NCBI GenBank assembly: GCA_026261815.1
Contig: JAMPIT010000174.1
Location: 13,950,001-14,014,000 of the forward strand
Source: Monarcha castaneiventris obscurior
Taxonomy: Eukaryota > Chordata > Aves > Passeriformes > Monarchidae
Length of the DNA: 64,000 nucleotides
Reading direction: 5' to 3'
The translations under genes and the position numbers were made by a program. The notes beneath the pieces were generated by a model that was given only the letters and a program-made list of their open reading frames with translations, was not told where the DNA came from and searched no databases. Below, one piece after another: positions 1-10,790 of this stretch (positions are counted from its first letter, which is position 1; each line of letters begins with the position of its first letter).

Positions 1-1209
1 CTTATGTCACACTGAAATAAAGGGGATTTATGGACACAGCTATGGGCTTTGCTGAATCAGAGCATTTTTGCTGAGTGCTGTTTAGGGGAAGAATGAAAAA
101 TAACCTGTGCAGATGTCCCCGGGTGATGCCGGAGCCTGAGCAAGGCTGGAAAGCGCTGTGTGGAGGAAGCGAGGAGCCCCTGGGCAGGCCAGGAATTCTT
201 TTGTCAGCTCCTAAGACAAAACAGGGAAGTCACCAGGTCACTCAGCCTGTAGCTGGACTTAATTTTTGTCCCATCGTTCCCTGTCGGCATCCACACAATG
301 GCTGGGTCGCGCCATCCGAGTGGTGCTTCCGACAGGGTGACACCGGGGCCGACACCGCCACACCTCCTTTCTCGAGCAGGACTCTTGCTTTCTAATTACT
401 GAAGCTGTTCTCCTCTCTCCTGACAAACGAGTGTTTGCAGAACTGGTCGCATCACTTGATGCAACCCCTCTTAAACACATCCCTGCACAGATCCCCCACA
501 TGATGGGTAACATCAAGCATCGCTCCCTTCCTGCGGGATGGGAGAGGGTTTTAAGAGCTGTATCTGTAACCATGGCTTTGACAATTTCGCCTCTGTTCAC
601 TAATCCATTGGAAAGGACATTAATTTTTCAAGGAGTGGGATAAAGAGGCGTGCAGGGAAAGCCAGAGGCCTCGCACGCGATACATTCCTCTGGTCCTGTC
701 AAACCTGTGGGAGGTGCCGCATCATTGTCAGCTTCTGTTTTCTGGCCAGTCAATCCAGCTATGGACTGTGCCTGTGTTTCACAGAGCCTCAAAGCACTTC
801 TGTAACCAGGAAACCCACACTGCTTTAGAAGGTGAAGTCTGGTTAGGCATCAGCCACTGGCTACTTCTCTTCATATCACCATCGTCCAAATCTACAGCAT
901 ATTTCTTGGGCCTTTCTTCTCAGCTTCAAAGCTCCATCTGCCACCAAGTTCCCTTGAAATGGAATACTTGAAAGGTTGTTCCTGTTTATTTCAATATACA
1001 ACATCATAGTTCTCTTACCAAAGTACTGCTAGAAGGTGACAAATGCCTGAGAATACAGCTGGGATACCCTTCCCAGGGAAAACAACTACTGGCTTACAGC
1101 TAACCTGTCCTGCTCCAGAGCACCAAATAGCCTTTCCCATAAGAAACAATAGCATGAACAAATTTGAATGAAAAAGCGCTCTCTGATGGGTTCCTACTTC
1201 TTCATACCC

Positions 1210-1353
1210 TGGAAGTGTTCCAGACCAGGTTGGATGCGGCTCTGAGCAACCTGATCTAGTGGGTGGCATCCCTGCCTGTAGCACAGGGGTTGGAACTAGA
1301 TGGTCTTTAAGGTGCCTTCCAAACGAAGTCATTCTGTGATTCTGTGATTCTAT
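1210..1353 (+). mobile_element. CR1 LINE 3'-end fragment, sense orientation
   Basis: The stretch reads as the 3' end of a chicken repeat 1 retrotransposon. It runs from ggaagtgttccagaccaggt through a conserved ttggaactagatggtcttta block to a tail of attctgtgattctgtgattc, which is the characteristic CR1 octamer repeat end. Only about 145 bp remain, as expected from 5' truncation on insertion. It does not overlap any exon. Confidence 0.92.
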
Positions 1354-1709
1354 ACTGCCTTATTTCAGAAAGCTCAGCTCATGTTTTGTACTGTGTTGTT
1401 GTCCTTGACAGACAGGACAGGCTACATAGACCTCTGTGTACAAGCCAAGAGTCTTGGGTCAAAATAAAATCTTTTTTCACCCTCTTGAAAAAAATAATAA
1501 CAACACAAACTATTCACCATTTATCTAGGAAAGACTCATGGAAACAAGTAGTGGAAATGAGGACTGTATTGAAAAACAACAGTTTTTCCTGACTGTCTCC
1601 CATCCTTAGAGCTTCAAGCCACTGAGGCACAGGTGCCTCAGATATTGCCCATTTTAGTGAATAGGAAGAGCAGGGGAAGTGAGTGTGTTTGAGGGCTTTG
1701 GACTTGGAC

Positions 1710-1771
1710 CAGAGGATGGCATGAGCAGTGCTCCAGATCATGCTCAGAGGATGGCATGACCACTGCTCACC
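1710..1771. repeat. Imperfect tandem duplication, 35-bp period, two copies
   Basis: The block cagaggatggcatgagcagt followed by gctc begins at 1,710 and recurs with two mismatches at 1,745 (cagaggatggcatgaccact followed by gctc). The second copy is partial. It lies between the two CR1 fragments and looks like a local replication-slippage duplication. Confidence 0.8.
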
Positions 1772-1895
1772 AGAGCAGGGCAGTGGGCAAGAGCCATGGC
1801 TGGGACAGATTAATCAGATTTGCACCAACAATTATCTTCCTTCTCTTCATTATGTATTTTTCCCATTGAGTCACACCTAAAGGGCCAGATTTAAG

Positions 1896-2056
1896 CATTG
1901 GAACAGGCTTTCCAGGGAAGCAGAGTCACCATCCCCGGAAGTGTTTGAAAAACAAGTGTGTTACTTCACTATATGGTTTAGTCAGTGTTTGGTTGAAGGC
2001 TGGGTTTGGTGTTCTTGAAAGTCTTTCCAACCTTAATGATTCTGTGACTCTATGAC
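1896..2056 (+). mobile_element. CR1 LINE 3'-end fragment, sense orientation, diverged
   Basis: This starts at cattggaacaggctttccag, passes through gagtcaccatccccggaagtg and ctttccaaccttaatgattc, and ends in tctgtgactctatgact, matching a second CR1 subfamily 3' end. It is in the same orientation as the copy about 550 bp upstream but belongs to a different tail type, so it is probably a separate insertion. It is more diverged than that copy, with mismatches in the octamer tail. Confidence 0.88.
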
Positions 2057-3885
2057 TGCAAAAACAAGTGAGTCCCAAGGGCAGAGCTCAGCCAGTGCTG
2101 CTCCTCACCAAGCGCAAAGTCATCTGTGGCCATGTCCCCTCTCCCAGGTCCCCATCAAGGGTCAACTCAGACATTCCAAGAACTGTCTCAGAGCCATTCT
2201 CATCCCAGCCACCATCAGTAACGTTTACTGGGTGCAGATGCAGACCAGCAACGGGGAGGATGCTCTGCAAACACATGGCATAAAAAGAAAGATAGTCCAT
2301 TCCTCCAGGATCCTGAAGTGTGAGTGTAGGACAGGAGATGGCAGATGGATGCAGGCACATGAAGAGGCAGTGCTGGTCAGTGCGACAGACATCTGCTTGC
2401 CAGACTGGTCCCAGTTGAGCAAAGTGAAGTGCTGCCACATGCACAGAGCTGTGCAGACATCAAAAACACACTGCTGTTCCTCCCTCCCTCTCTCGACAAG
2501 CTTAGGAGTTGCCAGGATGAGGAGGCGGTAAGAAGTGGTCAAGTGGGAGCAGGATGTTTAATCTAAGAGTTTACTGCAATCAGTGGGCTGTCATCTCTCC
2601 CTATCGCCTTTCAGCAGCTCTGTCCAAACAGTGGACAGAGTGACACAGATTTTTGTGGATTCAGCACAGTAATTGCCTCCCATACAGGCAGTGAGGGTTT
2701 AGGAAAGATTCTGCCTCCAATTATAATTTCTGATGTGATTCAAGGAAGAACACACTGTATTCCTCTTTATTCCTGCAGTCACCAGCTAGTGAAATGTGCC
2801 ATGGATATTTATAGAACTGACATTGTAAATAGCATTTGCATTTGGTGCCTTTGAGTTATGTAGTGTGACGGTGCTTTCACCAGGAGGGATTTTTCATTTT
2901 GAAAGGGAAAGGTTCTCTTTGGAGCCATTTCCTCCCATCACCTTAGCTGTTTGTGTTGGATGGAGCAGTTCTGTGGGCAGTTGTGATAATTTAGTGACAA
3001 AGTGACGGCTGTACAGGGATTAGCTGAGCGTGGTGAAGGTTTTGGGGCTGTGTCACAGACAGTTTATAGGATTCTCCGAGACAATGTTTGAGTTACAGTG
3101 AAGATGAATAGGGAGGAGGGCAGTCATCAGAGCAGTTCATGGCACAAAGCGAAACAACTGCCAGCCTGCCTTCCCTAGGAAACTCATTGTGTAAATATTT
3201 GGGTAGGAGCCTCCAAAGGAGATTTAAATGTCTTGTGATAAAGGTAACTAAAACGTCCTTTCCTTGACAAAAACAGCTGCGATTCAGAAGATCCCATGAG
3301 TAACCACAAGACAGATTTCCTTTCTGTAGCATCTCTGTATTAAACAAATGTATATGGCAGGACTTGCTGTCACTGATGGACCTCAAAATATTTTGCAAAG
3401 GTCAGGATCAGTTTTTCTGTCCTCGAGGTGCAGAAGCCAAGGAGCAGAGAAAGAATGCATGGCCTGTGTATAATCGGCCCTCCTGCAGACTAACCCAGCT
3501 CCTCAGCCACAAACACATTGCTTCAGGTCTTCACGTGCCTCACAAGCAGTATCTGTGTTTGGGTATTGACCATATATTATCCCTTGTCTTTACACACTCA
3601 TGTGTATAAATGCCAGAGCTTTTTAAAAGCACTCATGCTCAGTTCTTCAAGAACTTGGGGGGTCATGCTGCATGTGCAGGCACTAAAAGAAGTGGCAGAT
3701 TTTCAGAAAAAGATGTGACTTACTGAGCTGTTTTGGGGGAAGAAAATGTGTTCTGCATTTTGGTGCATAATTTCCATCTGAGCTCGTGTTAAGTCTGGCC
3801 CATGAGATGCTCGTGGCCCATATTCACACCCAGCGCGTGCAGCTCGCTGCCATATGGATGAACTGTTAGCACTCAGGAGTGTGTA

Positions 3886-3915
3886 ACAGTCCCACCTCTA
3901 ACAGTCCCACCTCTA
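3886..3915. repeat. 15-bp perfect tandem duplication
   Basis: The unit acagtcccacctcta occurs twice without a gap. It is a small slippage duplication in the upstream intron with no visible function. Confidence 0.9.
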
Positions 3916-6900
3916 CACATGTCTTGAGAAGCCTCGGAAATCTGAGGGATTGGTGTGGATACAGCATCCTGGCAGAGCTGCAGCTGAGTGAGCAGCAGGA
4001 ATAACCGTGGAACTCAACTAGGAACTCTCACCTCACTTGAAATGTCTGAGTGTTCTCTCTGCTTTGAGCATCAAGGGCATCTTAACTGGTAGGCTGAACG
4101 TGGCTTTTTAATTTCTGGAGTTATGGCAGAGGTATCTTGCCCTCCAGAAGGAAAGTGGAGGACTGTGTTGGTACAGGAAATCTCACTGAGCTCACTGTGA
4201 AAAACAGGACTTGGTTGGGACTGAACTCCCCTGTTTCCCTGCCACATCAAGTGTCCTCTTCTGTCAGGAAGTCTTCTTAACCATTGTTTCTTGTCTCTTT
4301 CCTGGGATTTTGCCTTCTCAAGGTGAAGGGAAAGCTATGCCTTTGTGCCTCTTAGTTCAAGTTCCTCTTTGCTTAGCTCTCCCCATCCTTCTCTGGGTAA
4401 GAGCCCTGGGAAAGGAGAACCTTAATTCAGTCCTGTGGTCTCCCTCCATCCAAACTCTAGTACTCTCAGCTCATCTTGGTGACCTCCTGCTCCCATCCAT
4501 AGGGCTTTGGCATTGATTTCCCTTCTCTGATTGCACAGGGAAGCAGAAAGCATTCCCTGACTCGTTTCCCAGGAGCCAGCAACAGCCCCATGCATGGCAG
4601 TGCAGCAGATAGTGCAGAGCAGCCAATTTGCACAGTGTCAGAGGCAGCATCTTTTACCCAGACTGTGCTAAATCAGAGCCTTCTCGCTGTGCTTTGAAAT
4701 GTTCCTGTTTCTTCCTCTGACAAACTAGCAGAGTTTGTATTGATCCAACGATGCAAAAAAGCACATAATGTGGGCTTCAACCACCTGGTGGAATAATAAA
4801 GCAGAAAGGAGGGAGGGCAGGACCATCGTATTTTAGTTTATATCGAATAGGAAGCCTGTCTCTACCTTCTTTTCTTTTCTCTTGGAAAGCACTGCTCATT
4901 TCTAAAGGAAATGAAAAGCCTCATGGCTGGGGGAAGGAAACACTTCCAACCTGTGGACCTGCTGAGCTTCAAGGGATGTTCATGAAATGCCTTTCAATTA
5001 GTCAACCATCATGTGCTGCATTTCAGAGCTTTGCTTTATTCAGATATTTATTCATGTTCCCAGCTGTTTGCATTTGGGATTTCTTTTAGCAGTGAAAGCA
5101 CTAAGAGGTTATGAAACTCTGGGCTGGAAAAGCGTGGAGAGCTAAAGAAGCTCCACACAGAAAGCAAGTGCTTTGCTGAAACACTAAAGCACAAAGTCAG
5201 ACACCTCAGGAAATGTTCCCTCTTCACTGTTTCACCTTCTTTTATTCCGATTTCAACTTTGTTATAGCAAACGGAGCATAACACACGAAAGCTGGACTGT
5301 ATTCCCATCCCTGCCATCACCATGATAAACTCATTGCTTTATCTCTTGCCTTGGGTAAAGTCATATTAAAGCTAGAATATCAGTGCACATTCCCCATCTT
5401 GGAGATGCAGTGGATATGTGACAGTAAGAGGATGAGGGAGATGTCAAAGCACAGCTCATGCACTCAGTTTTATCTGCTGGGGAAGCCCAGTGAAGGAAGC
5501 TTGCAGTTCTCTGTGCCTGGATGAACATGACCCACACAACTCTTGTTCCAAATGGGAGAAACCATTGCAAAGCCCTTCTGTGAGCCTCTGGTGTAGCTTT
5601 ACAACTGAGCTGAAAGCTGTTTAACAGTGAAAAATCTCACTCACCGAGTAATACACCTTAGGAGAAACCATATTTTGCATAACATTTCTTACTGGAGGAA
5701 ATTCTCGTAAGACAATTTATTGCCATGGCAGTAACTGGCTGACATTTATGGGAAGCCTTGTTTTACAAGGCTTTCCCTTGGCTGCAGTGCCAGGGCTCCA
5801 GTTGTGTTGATGGAAGATGAGAAGGAAAGCGGTATTATTTGGCATGCAGGATACTCAGAGGCGTGGTGATGTGAATAACAAAAAGGGGTAAAACCTGCGT
5901 GAATCGCATGGGATTGTACCTTCCAGAATTGTAAACTGTGGGTAAGTTGAAGGGAAAAGCTCATTTTGACTGAAGTTTTCTCATAATACAGTCTGCATCT
6001 TGCACGGCCAGCTTGAGGTTCAGTAGAGTTTTTGGAACATTTGAATTTTTGCTTTGTGGAAGGGGCTGGGAGCAGGGTAAGACTCAATCCGATCTGACCC
6101 CAGGAAAGGGAGAGATGGATGTGGGACGGAGATGTCAAGAGGGAGGACAGAAGCACCCAGAAGAGGCTGATGGGCTCCTGTGCTGAGAGACAGCAGGATG
6201 AGGGTGATGTTGCTGGAGACTGCTGAGGTTGAAGATCCCATGGCAATGGCCACACATTGCCTGGATTCTTGAATGGGCAGAGTTGATGGTGGAGCACTGC
6301 CTCCCACATGCCAGCACATCCAGCCCCATCAGCCACAGGAGCAGCTGATTTTTAACCTGCAGAGCTGAAGCAGAAAGCTGAGCTGTCCTCAGTTAACCCC
6401 CCAAGCACACTTCTCCCCACTCTCTGCAAGGCAGCTTTGCATCAGGGGCTCAGCTCAGCTGGCACTGGTGGGGAGAGGTGATGGACGAGGGCAGTAATGC
6501 CCAGGATGCTGTGGCACTCATGTCTCCAGCAGTCTGTGACCCCCCCTGCCCAGATCCTGTGGACCCTCTGCTCCATTCTGGTGATGCTTTAGGACTCACC
6601 ATGGCAAGCAATATTATTAAATTGAGCTGAGGATCCATGCAAAGCACAGGACTGTGCCTTTGTGGGGGCGGGTGGGTCCCTGGGGGTCTAAGCAGAGCTG
6701 TGAGACTGTGCTGGGTCTGTGCCAACATGGGTCAAGGTGTGCGTGAGTGCTGTAGGGCAAGCCCACACTGGGGGGGGTGCCTGTGTGCTGCCAAAGTCGT
6801 GCTGAGAAAGAGATTTCCAAGAGCCAAAGAGGCTTAAGGCGGCCCATATCCCATTAGCAGATAGTGGGATTGTGCCTGTGCCTGAAGGGCTTTGTGGGAC

Positions 6901-7703
6901 TAAGCTGAGATCTGTAACTCTGCAAAGCGAAGTTGCTCCTCACTCACTGTGCTCTGTGCAAGAAAGGGCTTGATGCACTGTAGAGGAGTTCCCTCAGACC
7001 ACAGCTCATTTATTTCTTAATATCTGGAATCCATGGACCTTGGAAATCTCATATAAGTCTTGTATACATAATAGTTTTATTGATATCATTTGCTAACTGT
7101 TGTAATAAACTGTGCTGGTGTGAAAGCACCTTTGGACGAGTACAGTGGTCTTAAGTGGCTCCTGTGGTACATCTTAAATAGGATACTTCAAGTAGGACAA
7201 GCCCACTTCAGGATTCAGGGCAGAACAAACACCTGAGGCCACTCCAGGGAGCACCATCAGCATGGCCTGGGGACCAGCCTGGCTCCTCAGTACCTGTGGC
7301 ATGGCTGGATCACTGCTCTTCAGGGGCTTGGGGAAACTTGCCTGGATGTCTCCTCTGCCAGCTAAGCCAGCTGCAGAGCTGGAGGCTTCAGTATGAAGCT
7401 GTGCTGCAAACCATCCCCTGTCCCCATTGTACACACTGGAACCTCTTCCTGGCAGCTGCGTCCAAGCAGGCACCAGACGCTGCTCCATGACAGCTACCAG
7501 GGTGGCTTTTCTTTTTCTCCTTCCAGCCTTTTCTTTGCCCTGGTGCCAAAAGAAGGGGGATTAATTTAAAAAGAAATAAGTAAACACAAACCAAAAGGAC
7601 TGCATCAAATGAAAGCCTCCAACTGGTGCTGGGGGAGGCCAGCAGCCACGTGCTGAGCTGGAGCACCAAGCACCCTGACACACGTTGCTCTTCTCTCTTG
7701 CAG

Positions 7704-7769
7704 ATGACGGAGGGTCGCAGATGCCAAGTGCACCTCCTTGACGACAGGAAGCTGGAGCTCCTTGTTCAG
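7704..7769 (+). CDS. FRMD4A: FRMD4A coding exon A (FERM domain start, residues 1-22)
   Basis: This 66-nt exon encodes 22 residues from MTEGRRCQVHLLDD to LELLVQ, a signature shared by FRMD4A and FRMD4B at the first beta-strand of the FERM F1 lobe. The exon begins exactly at an ATG, straight after a cag acceptor, and ends at CAG followed by gtagga, so both ends are phase 0. In the known mammalian isoform this Met is preceded by about 15 residues from an upstream exon. In transcripts with other first exons this ATG could be the start codon, and I number residues from it. FRMD4A is a cytoplasmic scaffold reported to connect Par-3 with cytohesin-1 and so with ARF6 activation at forming epithelial junctions. 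The Arg-Arg at positions 5-6 and the downstream exons favour FRMD4A over its paralogue FRMD4B. Confidence 0.95.
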
Positions 7770-8343
7770 GTAGGAACTGCACGCTTCATCATTTGATAGT
7801 TTGCTACAGCCACGGGTTTTCACCAGCGTGGGGAGAGAAAAGGGTTTTCAGCTGGTTTTCTCAGCAGCTTCACGCTGTGATTGCCTGCAGAGCTCAGGGA
7901 AGCTTCAGTAGTGCTGCCTGGGAAGGATGTGCAAAGGCATATCTCTGGGAAGGACTAATTCAAGACATATTTTTACTGTATTCTGTGCCAAAACTGTCCC
8001 AGTCCTTGCCAATGTGATAGAAAAGCACCTCTGGTCATTTTTGACACTGTTATTATATCCCTTAACTATGTTTTTTGAGGCACTGTTTAGCTTTGAGAAA
8101 TTGATTGCATGTGCTTAAAATACCTCCGGCTTCTCTGCTTGCCACTGTAAATTGCTGGGGTTCAGTGCTGGGCTCCACGCCAGAGGGGACTGTACCCGTT
8201 CTCCTACCTGCATTGGGAACGTGGTTGGCAGCAGAAGACGTTGTGATGGTGCCACAGGCAGGCATTACTTGTAGGTTCATGTGTCAAACACAAATATGTA
8301 TTAAAATAAGTCCATGCGCCATCTACCTTATTTTTTACTTTTG

Positions 8344-8356
8344 AAAAAAAAAAAAA
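8344..8356. repeat. Poly-A tract
   Basis: A run of 13 A residues lies in the first part of the large intron. No retroposed gene body or target-site duplication was recognised around it, so it is recorded only as a mononucleotide run. Confidence 0.85.
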
Positions 8357-10435
8357 GGAAGACTGGAAACAATGAGAGTCTGGTGGTGGCTTTGTAAGGA
8401 TGGGCTGGTGAAAGCTATAGCATCCTACACTTTCCTGACAATTTTGGCTCCCATCTCAGAAATCCCCAATGGGTTAATAACAAGAATTAGAAGAATGTCT
8501 TTCCTTTTACAAAGGCTTCAGGCCAGCCACAGGCAGCCAAAGCAGCAGGAAATGAAACTTCCCATAGCACCCAAATGCCCTGGCTACAGCTGATAAGATG
8601 GGAGGCGGGGCAGGATCCTACCCAGCACCAACAAACCTGAATGGGGATGGCTGAAGGCGGCTTGAATTGCCGGAAGCACATTCAGCCTCGCTTTCTGGAA
8701 AGTTGCTTAAAAATACCATTGCAAAATTGTTAATGGGTAATGTTTTTTAAGCACATAGTCATCTAGGAGGTGAAATCCCTCAGCTCCCCATGACACTTGG
8801 TGTGTCCAGAGAGCACCTGGATAACCATGAGTCAGGCCAGTGGTGGAATGAGAGCAGCTAAATCAGGATGACTAATTAAAACAAAACACCATACCAATGG
8901 TCTCTGCATAGGCTGCACCGGGTTCTCTGATGCTTTGCAGCTGGCTGAGGGGAAGTTTAGTCACCTTCATCACAAGGGCACAGGGCTTGGCTTCCTATTT
9001 CATCTAAATGCCTTTTCTAATTTTTCTTAGTTCAATTAAAAATTAAAATGGACTATTGGAGAATAGCTCTGCTAAAGCACTGCTCAGTATATTAACAATC
9101 ACAGCCTAAAATATACTGCAGGAAATCTATGTGAGCTGCCCTGGCCAACCTACTTATTTGGGGTTTAATCAATGACACTAAAAAACCACAGGAAGATGAC
9201 AGCCAAGGAGTCTGGTTTGGGGAGGTGTGTCCCCTCTTGAGGGAGCAGAAATGGTGTCACGTGATGTTATGTTGTTTTAAGTGTTTGATCACACCTTCAA
9301 TGGAATTCCTTCTAATCAATATAGGAAGCAAATTGCTCTGTAAATCACACTAACTAGTTTGCAAGTGACCCATGGTTGAATTTTATTAGTACAACAAATC
9401 GTTTTGCTGTTTTCAAGTAATGTGTGAATGGGGAAAGCCAGGTGGGTGATGATGAAAAATTAATGCCCAGAAAAAGCACTAACCTTTGTTGCATGCAGTA
9501 CTCAGATCTCTGAGTACCCCCGTGCCCCATATGTACAGGAATGTCCACTGCAGCATCTCAGATGCTTTTCTGGCTTAATGACAATGCTGCTAGGTAGCTT
9601 CTACTCAGGGTGAAATCACTTTTAGGTGGAGCAGATGAAGATAAAGTGGATGTTTTGGACTTGAGTATGTCTCCAGTATTAATACTCTTTGCAGACGTGG
9701 GCACAACACTTCAGTTTGCCTGCTTTACAGGCAAAGCCACCAGCATTGGGGTGATCCTCGAGCTGCTCCACAGGGACAGGAGTGGGCTGAGGTTGCCAAG
9801 ATGAGCAGTTCTTTGTCCCAGCAGGTCCTCAGTGGACTGGGCTCCCTCTGGGAGCAACATGCACTTTGCTAGAAGAAATCTCAACAACTGACCCATATTG
9901 TTTGTATCTTATCATGAGATTTCAGATAAAAGTTGTTTTGTAAGTTCTGAGCACCGTTGTTTTTATTAATGTTACCTTATCTTGTAGCCAAATTGAATTA
10001 GAAGCTGTAAATAAAATGTTCATCTAAGCCCAAACTTCTGGCTGTCACTTCAAAGCTGTATTTTTCTGTGAGTGTCTTGCCACGGGCTGGAACAGAGGGC
10101 TGGTTTGCTGGGTTTTGCCATGAAAGAGGTTCCTCCATAGCTTTCTTGGAGGATCTAGACCTCCATTGGCTTGAATTGCTCAGGAGTCAGTCTCTTAAAT
10201 TCTCATGTGAATCTTCCTTCTTTTCACCAACCTCAACGCTTTTTGGAGGCTTTTCCACTCCTATGGGAAGTTTAGGAAAGATCACTGGAGATCAGTAGAA
10301 CTGCTTTCTCTGCCACAGGTGAGATCAAAATAGCAGCCTAACCTGGATCTGGCTTTACGTTGCCTTTCAGTTCTTGTGTGTGTGATATCAGGTGCTGTGC
10401 CCAGAGAAGGGGTCAGGGGTCCTGATGCTGTATTT

Positions 10436-10790
10436 TCATAGAATCATAGAATTATAGACAGGTTTGGGTTGGAAGGGATCTTAAAGACCATCTAGTTCCA
10501 CTCCCCGTGCCATGGGCAGGGCCACCTTTCACTAGAACACAGCAAAGAATTTTTTCCTAGCTAATCTAAATCCCTCCTTTTTTTAGTTTAAAACAGTTCT
10601 TCCTTTTCCCATCTCTATCTGCCCATGGAAAAAGTATCTCTCCCTCTTTTTAATAACACTCCTTTAAGTACTGGAAGGCTGAAATGGGGTCTCCCTGGAG
10701 CCTTCTCTTTTCCAGGCTGAACAACCTCAGCTCTCTCCTCTTTTCTTCATGGGAGAGATGCTCCAGCGCTCTGATCATCTTTGGGGTACT
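10436..10790 (-). mobile_element. CR1 LINE fragment, antisense to the gene
   Basis: On the + strand it begins with the reverse complement of the CR1 tail (tcatagaatcatagaattat) followed by the ggtttgggttggaagggatc block. It continues through ctactggaaggct-like and ggagccttctcttttccagg segments to ctctgatcatctttggggta. This is about 355 bp of the CR1 3' UTR and the end of its second reading frame, heavily diverged internally (T-rich substitutions around 10.55-10.67 kb). No intact reverse transcriptase frame remains. Confidence 0.93.

Larger units (their letters stand above)
1..7703 (+). other. FRMD4A: FRMD4A upstream sequence, probably 5' intron (partial)
   Basis: This stretch ends in a pyrimidine-rich splice acceptor (ttctctcttgcag) directly before the first recognised coding exon, so at least its 3' part is intron. 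The known mammalian FRMD4A protein has a short N-terminal exon before this one. I looked for that exon here and did not find it, so it probably lies further upstream. No CpG island, TATA-type promoter or other coding exon was recognised. Two CR1 fragments (about 1.2-1.35 kb and 1.9-2.06 kb), a 35-bp imperfect duplication at 1.7 kb and a 15-bp duplication at 3.9 kb are the only structured elements I can support. Whether the far 5' end is intron or intergenic cannot be decided from the window. Confidence 0.7.

Noticed and set aside
2052..2531. 159-codon open frame on the + strand following a CR1 tail
   Set aside because: No domain, no conserved motif, and three competing frames open over the same bases; treated as chance.
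5746..6336. 196-codon open frame on the - strand
   Set aside because: Low-complexity composition, no recognisable domain or motif, no splice or promoter context, and it lies in intronic sequence; most likely chance in GC-rich DNA.
1..7703. FRMD4A first coding exon or promoter within the upstream stretch
   Set aside because: No reading frame with the expected short N-terminus ending at a donor, and no CpG island, was found.
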